Assembly: GCF_020404845.1 (NCBI RefSeq)
Contig: NZ_JAIOJZ010000059.1
Span: 1 to 43,300 of the forward strand
DNA length: 43,300 bases
Source: Streptomyces hyderabadensis
GTDB taxonomy: Bacteria; Actinomycetota; Actinomycetes; Streptomycetales; Streptomycetaceae
Reading direction: 5' to 3'
The number at the start of each line of letters is the position of its first letter. Position 1 is the stretch's first letter. The notes below the pieces were generated by a model. It searched no databases. It was not told the origin of the DNA and was given only the letters and a program-made list of their open reading frames with translations. This document shows positions 8,185 to 15,400 of this stretch, piece after piece. Position numbers and translations under genes: made by a program.

Positions 8185-8807
8185 GAACCCCCCTGGTGCC
8201 CGCGGGGGACGAACCGCACGCGCGTGCCGGGCGACAGCAGCGCAGCCGGCACCCTCCGGTGGTCCCACAGCACGGCGTCCGTGGAGCCGATCAGCTGCCA
8301 GCCGCCGGGCGACGAGCGCGGGTACACGCCCGTGTACGGCCCCGCCAGCGCTACCGAACCGGCCGGGACGGCGGTGCGCGGGGTGTCCCGGCGCGGCACG
8401 TCGTAGCGCCCCGGGAGGCCGGTCAGATAGCCGAAGCCCGGTGCGAACCCGCAGAAGGCGACCCGGAATTCGGTGCCCGCGTGCACCCGCGCCACCTCGT
8501 CCGCCGCGACGCCCCAGTGCGCGGCCACGTCGGCCAGGTCCGGGCCGTCGTAGCGGACCGGGATCTCGACGACGTGCCCCGCGCGCGGGGGAGCCGGCGG
8601 CACCTCGGCGGCCGTCAGTTCGGCCGCCAGCCCGAGCGGGTCGGCGAGGCCGTCGAGGAGGACGGTGCGCGCCGCCGGGACGATCTCCCGGGCCGCGAGC
8701 GTGCCCTCCGCGCGGCGGCGCAACAGCTCCGCGTGCCACGCCTCGGCCTCCTCGCCCGAGGACACCTCGACGAGCAGGGCGTCGTCGCCGACCCGCAGGA
8801 CGTTCAC
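8181..8807 (-). CDS. pxpB: 5-oxoprolinase subunit B (KipI-like)
   Basis: A 208-residue KipI/PxpB protein of normal length. It starts VNVLRVGDDALLVEV and carries the cyclophilin-like core signatures VRYDGPDLADVA (about 86-97), FCGFAPGFGYLTGLP (about 119-133) and the Gly/Pro-rich ALAGPYTGVYPRSSPGGW (about 153-170). It is a subunit of 5-oxoprolinase with PxpA and PxpC. The GTG start at 8807 overlaps the TGA of pxpA (GTGA) and its own stop overlaps the ATG of pxpC, so A, B and C are fully coupled. A longer in-frame extension upstream lies antiparallel inside pxpA coding DNA and is not used. Confidence 0.93.
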   Translation of the reverse strand: MNVLRVGDDALLVEVSSGEEAEAWHAELLRRRAEGTLAAREIVPAARTVLLDGLADPLGLAAELTAAEVPPAPPRAGHVVEIPVRYDGPDLADVAAHWGVAADEVARVHAGTEFRVAFCGFAPGFGYLTGLPGRYDVPRRDTPRTAVPAGSVALAGPYTGVYPRSSPGGWQLIGSTDAVLWDHRRVPAALLSPGTRVRFVPRGHQGGS

Positions 8808-9562
8808 GAGAACGCCTCCACCCGGACGCCCGCCGCCTCCAGCCGCTCCCGGACCCGGCGCGCCAGCCCCACCGCCCCCGGCGTGTCGCCGTGCACGCAC
8901 AGGGAACGCGCCCGGACCCCGACCGCCGCCCCCGAACGGGCGGTCACCGTGCCGGAGCGGGCCAGCCGCACCGCGCGTGCCACGACGGCGTCCGGGTCGG
9001 CGATCACGGCGCCCTCCTGCCCGCGCGGCACGAGTGTGCCCCCGTCGGTGTAGGCCCGGTCCGCGAACGCCTCCGGGACGACCGGCAGCCCCGCCCGCCC
9101 GGCCCGTTCCAGCAGGCGCGAGCCGGGCAGCCCGAGGACGGGCAGCGCGCCGCCCGCCAGGAGCACCCCGTCGACCACCGCGGCGGCCTGCTCCTCGTCC
9201 CCGACCACCCGGTTGTAGAGGGCGCCGTGCGGCTTGACGTACGCCACGCGCGTGCCCGCCGCCCGGGCGAAGACCTCCAGGGCGCCGATCTGGTAGGCCA
9301 CCTCGGCCGCCAGCTCGGCGGACGGCACGTCCATCGCGCGCCGTCCGAAACCGGCCAGGTCCCGGTAGGAGACCTGGGCGCCGATCCGCACCCCCCGCTC
9401 CGCCGCCGTCTCGCACACCCGCCGCATGGTGGCCGGGTCCCCGGCGTGGAAGCCGCAGGCGACGTTGGCACTGGTGACGACCGACAGCAGCCCCTCGTCG
9501 TCGGTGAGCCGCCAGCGGCCGAAGCCCTCGCCGAGGTCCGCGTTCAGGTCCATCGGGGTCAT
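8804..9562 (-). CDS. pxpA: 5-oxoprolinase subunit A (LamB/YcsF family)
   Basis: A 252-residue LamB/YcsF protein. Hallmarks are DLNADLGEGFGRW (4-16), TSANVACGFHAGDP (29-42) and VKPHGALYNRVVGDEEQAA (about 111-129) with the conserved His of KPHG, plus CVHGDTPGAVGLA near the C-terminus. It is the amidohydrolase-like subunit of the PxpABC 5-oxoprolinase. Start ATG 9562 (MTPMDLNADLG) is chosen because the family begins at DLN; an upstream in-frame extension to 9652 has no RBS and no conserved sequence. It lies 64 bp downstream of the DUF1445 gene in the same operon. Confidence 0.93.
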   Translation of the reverse strand: MTPMDLNADLGEGFGRWRLTDDEGLLSVVTSANVACGFHAGDPATMRRVCETAAERGVRIGAQVSYRDLAGFGRRAMDVPSAELAAEVAYQIGALEVFARAAGTRVAYVKPHGALYNRVVGDEEQAAAVVDGVLLAGGALPVLGLPGSRLLERAGRAGLPVVPEAFADRAYTDGGTLVPRGQEGAVIADPDAVVARAVRLARSGTVTARSGAAVGVRARSLCVHGDTPGAVGLARRVRERLEAAGVRVEAFS

Positions 9563-9626
9563 GTCCCCAGTGTCTCCGAAGACGCGGGCCGCGGACGGCC
9601 CCGGACCGGTGCCGCGGCAGGCGCGA

Positions 9627-10460
9627 TCACGCGACGCGGTACTGCTCGTCACGGGCGTCGGTGAGGAACATCTGCCCCGGCGCGTGGGTGAGCGCGAAGG
9701 GCGGCCGGGAGGCCATGACCGCCGCCTGCGGGGTCACGCCGCAGGCCCAGAACACCGGGATGTCGTCCGGCTCGCGGTCCACCGCGTCGCCGAAGTCGGG
9801 CCGGTCCAGGTCGGCGATGCCCAGCGCCGACGGGTCGCCGCAGTGCACCGGGCTGCCGTGCACCGCCGGGAGCAGGCTGCTCTCGTGGATCGCCGCCGAC
9901 AGGTGCGCGGGCGGCACCGGACGCATCGACACCACCATCGGCCCGCGCAGCCGCCCCGCCGGACGGCACTGGCGGGAGGTGACGTACATCGGGACGTTGC
10001 GGCCCTGCTCGACGTGGCGGATCGGGACGCCCGCCGAGGCCAGCGCCCACTCGAAGGTGAAGCTGCACCCGATCAGGAACGTCACCAGGTCGTCCCGCCA
10101 GTGCTCCAGCACGTCCGTCGGCTCGTCCACCAGCTCGCCGTCCCGCCACACCCGGTAGCGCGGCAGATCGGTGCGCAGGTCCGCGCCGTCGGCGAGCACG
10201 GTGGTCCAGGACCCGGCGTCCGTGACGTCGAGCACCGGGCAGGGCTGCGGGTTGCGGGTGCAGAACAGCAGCATGTCGTAGGCCCAGTCGGCGGGTACCG
10301 AGATCAGATTGGCCTGGGTGTGACCGGCGGCGACCCCGGCCGTGGGGCCGGTCAGCCCGTTGCGGAAGCGGGCGCGGGCCCTTTTCGGGCTCCACGCGTG
10401 CGCGTGCTCGTCGACCAGGGCGAGCGGTCGGTCCCCGGTCGCGGGGTGCGGGCGGTTCAT
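9627..10460 (-). CDS. DUF1445 putative hydro-lyase / D-glutamate cyclase-like
   Basis: A 277-residue protein of the DUF1445 (putative hydro-lyase) family. The recognisable core includes FRNGLTGPTAGVAAGHTQAN (31-50), GCSFTFEWAL near 130, VFWACGVTPQAA near 240 and the C-terminal ALTHAPGQMFLTD. The related domain of mammalian DGLUCY is a D-glutamate cyclase that converts D-glutamate to 5-oxo-D-proline. Here the gene overlaps the MFS carrier by ATGA and precedes pxpABC. This suggests production or handling of an oxoproline that feeds 5-oxoprolinase. The D/L stereochemistry is not resolved by sequence, so the exact reaction is inference. Confidence 0.85.
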   Translation of the reverse strand: MNRPHPATGDRPLALVDEHAHAWSPKRARARFRNGLTGPTAGVAAGHTQANLISVPADWAYDMLLFCTRNPQPCPVLDVTDAGSWTTVLADGADLRTDLPRYRVWRDGELVDEPTDVLEHWRDDLVTFLIGCSFTFEWALASAGVPIRHVEQGRNVPMYVTSRQCRPAGRLRGPMVVSMRPVPPAHLSAAIHESSLLPAVHGSPVHCGDPSALGIADLDRPDFGDAVDREPDDIPVFWACGVTPQAAVMASRPPFALTHAPGQMFLTDARDEQYRVA

Positions 10461-11779
10461 GCCAGTTCCTTTCCACGCGTCTCCGGCAGGCCCAGCAGGG
10501 CCAGTGCCGCGATGCCGTAGCCGATGGCGCCGAAGACCAGCGCGCCGCCCACGCCCCAGCTGTCGGCGAGGAAGCCGACCGTGGTGGGGAAGACGGCGCC
10601 CACGGCGCGCCCCGTGTTGTACGTGAAGCCCTGGCCCGCGCCCCGCACCGCGGTCGGGTACAGCTCGCTCAGGTACGAGCCGAACCCGCTGAAGATGGCC
10701 GACATGCAGAAGCCGAGCGGGAAACCCAGTACCAGGAGCAGGGTGTTGGCGCCGCTGGGAATGTTCGCGTACGCCAGGATGCAGACCGCCGACAGCAGCG
10801 CGAAGAGCCAGATGTTGCGCCTGCGGCCCAGCACGTCGGTGAGCACGCCGCCGGTGAGGTAGCCCAGGAAGGCGCCCGAGATGAGGAACGTCAGATAGCC
10901 GCCGGTGCCGACGACCGACAGGTCGCGCTCGTCCTTCAGATACGTCGGCACCCAGGTGGCGAGGGTGTAGTAGCCGCCCTGGACGCCGGTGGAGAGCAGG
11001 CTCGCGTAGAGCGTGACGCGCAACAGCCCCGGTGAGTCCGCCGTGCCCGGCTTGAAGATCGCCGCGAACGAACCCTTGCCGGCCCCCTTCTCCCGGACCT
11101 CGGCGGCCCGCGGGGCGTCCTGGACGCTGCGCCGCACCCACACCACGAGCAGCGCCGGGAGCGCGCCCGTCCAGAACATGATGCGCCAGGCCAGGTCGTC
11201 CCCGGCCAGCGAGAACACCAGCGTGTACACGATCACCGCGAGTGCCCAGCCCACGGCCCAGGAGCTCTGGATCGCGCCGAGCGTGCGCCCGCGGTGCCGG
11301 GGACTGGCGTACTCGGCGACCAGGATGGCGCCCACCGCCCATTCGCCGCCGAAGCCCAGGCCCTGGAGGGCGCGGAAGACCAGCAGCGTCTCGTAGTTGG
11401 GCGCGAAGCCGCAGGCCACCGTGAAGACGGCGTAGGTGATCACGGTGAGCAGCAGCGCCCTGACCCGGCCGACGCGGTCGGCCAGCACACCGGCGAGCGC
11501 GCCGCCGACCGCCGAGACGACCAGCGTGACCGTCGTGAGCAGACCGGTCTGGCCGCTGTCCAGGCCGAAGTACGCGGACAGCGCGACCATGGTCAGGGGC
11601 AGCGTGAAGTAGTCGTAGGAATCGAGGGCGTAGCCGCCGAACGCGCCGCCGAAGGCGCGGCGGCCCCGCGGGCCGAGGGCGCGCAGCCAGCCGAACGGGC
11701 CGTCCTGCGCGACGTGTTCGGCCGTGCCGGGCGCACGGCTGTCGGCGGAGAGTGCCGGTGGGGACGGGGGTGTGCTCAT
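10457..11779 (-). CDS. MFS transporter of the pxp operon
   Basis: A 440-residue major facilitator with 12 predicted helices in two halves. The loop 2-3 motif is LADRVGRVRALLL (about 98-110), followed by RALQGLGFGGEWAVGAIL (about 130-147) and the loop RHRGRTLG, typical of the metabolite:H+ symporter branch that includes aromatic-acid and sialate carriers. Start ATG 11779 has GAGG 6 bases upstream; the upstream extension to 11998 crosses the promoter and the divergent regulator and is not coding. It is the first gene of the operon with DUF1445 and pxpABC, so uptake of 5-oxoproline, D-glutamate or a related acid is the best inference. The substrate is not shown by sequence alone. Confidence 0.88.
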   Translation of the reverse strand: MSTPPSPPALSADSRAPGTAEHVAQDGPFGWLRALGPRGRRAFGGAFGGYALDSYDYFTLPLTMVALSAYFGLDSGQTGLLTTVTLVVSAVGGALAGVLADRVGRVRALLLTVITYAVFTVACGFAPNYETLLVFRALQGLGFGGEWAVGAILVAEYASPRHRGRTLGAIQSSWAVGWALAVIVYTLVFSLAGDDLAWRIMFWTGALPALLVVWVRRSVQDAPRAAEVREKGAGKGSFAAIFKPGTADSPGLLRVTLYASLLSTGVQGGYYTLATWVPTYLKDERDLSVVGTGGYLTFLISGAFLGYLTGGVLTDVLGRRRNIWLFALLSAVCILAYANIPSGANTLLLVLGFPLGFCMSAIFSGFGSYLSELYPTAVRGAGQGFTYNTGRAVGAVFPTTVGFLADSWGVGGALVFGAIGYGIAALALLGLPETRGKELA

Positions 11780-11844
11780 GGTGCACCTCGCAGTGGGAGG
11801 ACGGAGAGTGCGGATCGAGCGGGAACCTGAGGGAACTTGATGGC

Positions 11845-11874
11845 ACCGTAGGGGATCGTTCAACGATCCCTCAA
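11845..11874 (-). promoter_or_regulatory. Promoter of the MFS-DUF1445-pxpABC operon
   Basis: On the minus strand TTGAGG (11874-11869) and TACGGT (11850-11845) are separated by 18 bases, a plausible housekeeping promoter 66 bases upstream of the MFS start. The GntR-type palindrome fills the spacer. Two tandem GGGAACYTGA repeats (11821-11840) lie just downstream, in the leader. Confidence 0.5.
11852..11870. promoter_or_regulatory. Probable GntR (FadR-type) operator
   Basis: GGGATCGTTCAACGATCCC is a perfect 9-1-9 palindrome. Its core (11856-11866) fits the FadR-subfamily consensus TNGTNNNACNA at every fixed position. It stands between the divergent GntR gene and the pxp operon and overlaps the operon promoter spacer, which predicts repression relieved by a pathway metabolite. 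Confidence 0.8.
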
Positions 11875-11918
11875 TACCCCTGTTGTTTCGTTCTGGTATC
11901 TGCGATTGAATTCCGGGC

Positions 11919-12614
11919 ATGGCAGAGCAGTTGACGGGACTGGCCGACGACCGTGCCCTCCTCGGGCGGACCAGCACCGCCGAGCGGGTCTCGGACATCC
12001 TCAGGAGCCGGATCGCCGAGGGCTACTTCCCGCCCGGGACCCGGCTCTCGGAGGACAGCATCGGCGGCGCCCTCGGCGTCTCCCGCAACACCCTGCGCGA
12101 GTCGTTCCGCCTGCTCACGCACGAACGCCTGCTCGTCCACGAACTGAACCGGGGCGTCTTCGTCCGCGTCCTCACCGTCGAGGACGTCGAGGACATCTAC
12201 CGCACCCGTTCCCTCGTCGAGTGCGCCGTCGTCCGCGGCCTCGGAGAGCCGCCCTACCCGCTGGACGGACTCGCCGAGGCGGTCGAGGACGGGCGCCGGT
12301 CGGCCCGCGAAGGTGACTGGAAAGGCGTGGGTACCGCCAACATCCACTTCCACCGGGAGCTGGTCGCCCTCGCCGGCAGCGAGCGCACCGACGAACTGAT
12401 GCGCAGCGTCTTCGCCGAACTGCGCCTCGCCTTCCACGTCGTGGACGACCCGCGCCGCCTGCACGAGCCGTACATCGCCCGGAACGCGGAGATCCTCGCC
12501 ACCCTGGAGAGCGGCGAACGGGAGAAGGCGGCGCGGCTGCTCGCGGTCTACCTGGAGAACTCGCTCAAGCGCGTCGTGGAGGTCTACCTGCGGCGGGTCG
12601 GCGACGAGGCGTAG
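11919..12614 (+). CDS. GntR-family regulator, FadR/FCD subfamily
   Basis: A 231-residue repressor-type protein. The N-terminal winged helix spans about residues 14-80, with the GntR signature ILRSRIAEGYFPPGTRLSED, the recognition region ALGVSRNTLRESFRLL and the wing LLVHELNRGVFV. The C-terminal all-helical FCD ligand domain spans about 88-220 and keeps NIHFHREL. The usual second His of the FCD metal site appears replaced (RNAEIL where EHxxIL is common). It is transcribed divergently from the MFS-DUF1445-pxpABC operon across 139 bp that contain a matching palindrome, so it most likely controls that operon and itself. The ligand may be 5-oxoproline or glutamate-related; this is inferred. Confidence 0.92.
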   Translation: MAEQLTGLADDRALLGRTSTAERVSDILRSRIAEGYFPPGTRLSEDSIGGALGVSRNTLRESFRLLTHERLLVHELNRGVFVRVLTVEDVEDIYRTRSLVECAVVRGLGEPPYPLDGLAEAVEDGRRSAREGDWKGVGTANIHFHRELVALAGSERTDELMRSVFAELRLAFHVVDDPRRLHEPYIARNAEILATLESGEREKAARLLAVYLENSLKRVVEVYLRRVGDEA

Positions 12615-12634
12615 ACCCCGGGGCGGTACGGAGG

Positions 12635-12730
12635 TCGATCACCGTGCCGGAGGGCGACCACACGGTACGGAGGCCGACCGCCGTGCCCGAGGCCGATCAC
12701 CGTGCCCGAGGGTGACCGCCGCGCCCGAGG
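12635..12730. repeat. 19-20 bp tandem repeat, five copies
   Basis: Five head-to-tail units (12635-12653, 12654-12673, 12674-12692, 12693-12711, 12712-12730) share the pattern YCGAYCACCGTGCCSGAGG with substitutions. They fill the gap between the gntR stop and the promoter of the SMC-like operon. A minisatellite with possible copy-number variation. Confidence 0.8.
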
Positions 12731-12755
12731 GGGGTCATCTGCGTCGTTTGGGACG

Positions 12756-12778
12756 ATGTCAGACCGAGGACCTAGTCT
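12756..12778 (+). promoter_or_regulatory. RecA-NDp/PafBC-like promoter for the kleisin-like gene
   Basis: ATGTCAGAC, 8 bases, then TAGTCT. The core TGTCAG and the exact 10-base gap from it to TAnnnT match the actinobacterial DNA-damage promoter TTGTCRGTG-N8-TAnnnT, with mismatches at position 1 and in the last two bases of the first box. Seven bases separate TAGTCT from the GTG start at 12786, so the transcript is probably leaderless. An alternative -35, TTGGGA, lies at 12748-12753 (19-base spacer). Confidence 0.55.
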
Positions 12779-12785
12779 GTGCACC

Positions 12786-14312
12786 GTGACTTCGCCTGCA
12801 TCGACGGACAGCGTTCCGCCCCAGCTCAGCGCGGGGCCGCGCCCCGCCCCGGGCCCGGCCGCCGACGAGGGGCTGGCGCGGCGGCTGCGCGCGCTCGCCT
12901 GCACGGCGCCGCTGCACGACCTCGACGCGCGCAAGGCCAACCTCGCCGGCGAGTACTCGGTGTACGGCATGGCGGAGGTCGCCCTCGCCGCCATCGACCT
13001 CGTCACGCTGAACATGGACTTCGACACGGGCGCCGACCACGACCAGATAGTGGCCAGGCTGATCCCGCGCGTCGCCGCCCAGGCACCGCGCCGCCCCGCC
13101 GCCGAGCACGAGCGGGTGGCCCGCTGGGTCCTGGAGAACCTGATCAACGTCGGCAGCGTGGACCGCGGCTTCCGCGCGGTGTACGGCACCTTCGGACCCG
13201 ACGGCACCTATGTGCGCCGCGACTACGACTTCAAGCTGCTCGAAGAGGTCCCCGGCCCCGGCGGCACGGTCTACCTGCGCACCACCGACGAGGCGGTCAA
13301 CGTGCTGGTGGGCGCCCTGGACACCGACGTCACCAGCGCCCAGATCGCCGCCGAGGTCAAGCTGGAGGTGCTGATCAACCGCGGCCGCCTGGCCGATGCC
13401 CAGCTCGCCGCCGAGCAGGCCCGGTACCGGACGGTGCAGTACTCGGAGACCCTGCGCCGCGCCCTGGACGCCACCCGGCGCAACGTCCGCGCGGTGGACT
13501 GGCTCAGCGCCGTCCCCGACATGATCGCCGAGGCCCTGGACCACGTCGCCGACCGCTACCGGCACGAGAACGCGATCCTCACCAACATCCGCAAGGCCCG
13601 CGACGAGACCGAGGACGCCGAGCACAAGCGCCGCGCCGCCGAGCTGGTCGACATCGTCAAGGACTGTATCCGCCGCCACACCCAGCTCCAGTCCCGCCTC
13701 CTGGAAGCCGGCCCGCTCTTCCGCGCCGAACAGGACCGGCAGGCCTTCGCCACCCCCCTGACCACCTCGGGCCTCGACCTGTACGGCCACCTCGTCGCCC
13801 CCGTGCTGCCGCTGCCGGTGGAGAGCGCGCTCCGCGTCACCGACGCCTTCTTCGCCCGGGGGACCGGGCTGCGCACGCCCGTCTCCGTCCGGGTCGGCGA
13901 CCTCGTCGACATACTCCTCACCCCGCCGGTGGAGCGGGAGCACCTGGGCGCCGAGATGCCGGAGCCCGACCTGATCGCCACCCCGGACGACAGCCGCTTC
14001 AGCGAGGAGCAGCTCGCCGCGGCCATGGAGCTGCTCGACCTGCCGCACGACGCCCCGCGCCGGCTGTCCGGGCTGCTGGCCGACGCGCGCGCCCGCGACG
14101 CGGAACTGCCGTACCTCGTCGCCCTGCTCGCCGTCCACGCGGCCAGCCCACCGGTCGGCACGGCCTACCGCCAGGGCGAGCCGAAGCTGCTGTTCGCCGT
14201 CGACGACGGCACCGAGCTGGACGACCCCGAGTTCGGCGGCGCCGACCTCATCGTCGGCACGGCACTGCTGGACGCGGCGGGAATGGCGGCGGACCGGACG
14301 GAGGCGGCATGA
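12786..14312 (+). CDS. MukF/MksF-like (kleisin-type) subunit, SMC-like operon
   Basis: A 508-residue cytoplasmic protein of the kind encoded first in Muk/Mks/Jet condensin operons. The N-terminal part (about 25-170) looks like a winged-helix region ending RRDYDFKLLEEV. A segment YLRTTDEAVNVLVGALDTD follows, then a long Arg/Glu-rich helical region (about 190-310) with MksF-like spacing (QIAAEVKLEVLINRGRLADA, then QLAAEQARYRTVQYSETLRR), and a C-terminal acidic domain. The start GTG 12786 has no RBS and lies 7 bases after a TAGTCT box, so it is probably leaderless. By position (F-E-B order) and helical pattern I infer a kleisin bridging the ATPase heads of the 1557 aa protein. The assignment is structural inference; sequence identity to known MksF is not shown. 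Confidence 0.65.
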   Translation: MTSPASTDSVPPQLSAGPRPAPGPAADEGLARRLRALACTAPLHDLDARKANLAGEYSVYGMAEVALAAIDLVTLNMDFDTGADHDQIVARLIPRVAAQAPRRPAAEHERVARWVLENLINVGSVDRGFRAVYGTFGPDGTYVRRDYDFKLLEEVPGPGGTVYLRTTDEAVNVLVGALDTDVTSAQIAAEVKLEVLINRGRLADAQLAAEQARYRTVQYSETLRRALDATRRNVRAVDWLSAVPDMIAEALDHVADRYRHENAILTNIRKARDETEDAEHKRRAAELVDIVKDCIRRHTQLQSRLLEAGPLFRAEQDRQAFATPLTTSGLDLYGHLVAPVLPLPVESALRVTDAFFARGTGLRTPVSVRVGDLVDILLTPPVEREHLGAEMPEPDLIATPDDSRFSEEQLAAAMELLDLPHDAPRRLSGLLADARARDAELPYLVALLAVHAASPPVGTAYRQGEPKLLFAVDDGTELDDPEFGGADLIVGTALLDAAGMAADRTEAA

Positions 14313-14422
14313 CGACCGGCCCGCACCCCGTCTTCCCGTACCTGTCCCACCACCTCAGCCACCGCCGACCCACCCGACACCGCACTGCAGAGCGCCAGCA
14401 CAGCGAGGAGTACCGACCGTGA
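14309..14422 (+). CDS. Possible 37-residue ORF bridging the kleisin-like and MukE-like genes
   Basis: ATG 14309 overlaps the stop of the upstream gene (ATGA) with GGAGG just before it. The 37-codon frame ends in a TGA that overlaps the GTG start of the next gene (GTGA). The peptide is His/Arg/Pro-rich with no recognisable domain. The two overlaps would let ribosomes pass continuously along the operon. It may be a coupling device rather than a functional protein. Confidence 0.3.
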   Translation: MTTGPHPVFPYLSHHLSHRRPTRHRTAERQHSEEYRP

Positions 14423-15300
14423 CCGAGCACGTCGACCGGAGCGAGCCGGAGGCGGGCGCCGCGCCGGCCACCGCGGCCGTCACGCCCGCCGACGCCGCCG
14501 ACGCGGCGCGGCTCGTCGCCTTCGGCCTCCAGCCCAAGCTGCTGCCCGCCCGCGACCAGGAGTACGCCGACCTGCTGCGCCGCTACCGCGAGGACCCGCC
14601 CTTCGCACGGCTCGCCGACGCCGTGGCGGCCGGGCTCGGGCTGGTGGTCCTGGAGGTGTCCCCGCGCGCGGGGATGGCCGTGGCCGCCGCCGAGGACTCG
14701 GTGTTCGCCGTCCGCATGGGCGACTACGCCCGCCGTGCCGCCACCGACTCCGCCGACCGCTTCCTGCACGGCCTCGCCCACCTCGCCGTGGCCGCCATGG
14801 CCTACCCGCGTCCCGAGGACCTCGCCGACGACGGCTACATCGGCCGCGTCACGGTCAACGGCGTGGACGCGTTCGTCCGTCAGGCCTGCCGCAGACTCGA
14901 GGAACGCGCGGAGCAGCAGGGCGAGAACACCGACCCGGCCACCGACGCCCCGGGCCTGGAGGCCGCCTGGCGGATCTGGGTCCGGCGCAGTGCGACCGGC
15001 GCCACCAAGGACGCGCGCAGACTCCCGGGCTCCACCACCGGCATCGTCGGCAAGGCCGCCGCGTTCCTCACCGAGTCCGGCTTCCTCCAGCGCACCGGCG
15101 ACGACCACGGCGGCACCTACCGCACGACGGCCCGCTACCAGCTCCAGGTGCGCGACATGGCGGGCAGCGCCGCCATGGCGGAACTGCTCGACCTGGGCGT
15201 CGTCCCGGTCACCGACGGCACCGCCACGCTGCTGCCCGCCGAGGAGACGGACGACCTGGAGCTGGTCGCCGACGCCGGCCTGCCCTTCCACTCCTCCTGA
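14419..15300 (+). CDS. MukE/MksE-like subunit (tandem winged helix) of the SMC-like operon
   Basis: A 293-residue protein starting at GTG 14419 with GAGGAG 8 bases upstream. After an Ala/Thr-rich leader, residues 30-150 form a helical/winged-helix region. Residues 160-270 form a second one with a typical wing turn (GIVGKAAAFLTESGFLQRTG, then RYQLQVRDMAGSAAM). The plan fits KITE-type (MukE, ScpB, MksE) proteins that dimerise and bind the kleisin. It sits between the kleisin-like gene and the giant ATPase, the canonical F-E-B order. The family is assigned from size, order and fold pattern; no single diagnostic motif exists. The 100 bp after it contain two copies of CCCGACCGACCTCCGCCC (15320-15337, 15340-15357). 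Confidence 0.6.
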   Translation: MTEHVDRSEPEAGAAPATAAVTPADAADAARLVAFGLQPKLLPARDQEYADLLRRYREDPPFARLADAVAAGLGLVVLEVSPRAGMAVAAAEDSVFAVRMGDYARRAATDSADRFLHGLAHLAVAAMAYPRPEDLADDGYIGRVTVNGVDAFVRQACRRLEERAEQQGENTDPATDAPGLEAAWRIWVRRSATGATKDARRLPGSTTGIVGKAAAFLTESGFLQRTGDDHGGTYRTTARYQLQVRDMAGSAAMAELLDLGVVPVTDGTATLLPAEETDDLELVADAGLPFHSS

Positions 15301-15400
15301 CCCGTCCCCGCCGACCGCACCCGACCGACCTCCGCCCGCCCCGACCGACCTCCGCCCCGCCCGACCGTCCCCGACGTCCGAAGACTTACGAGAGTCCGCC

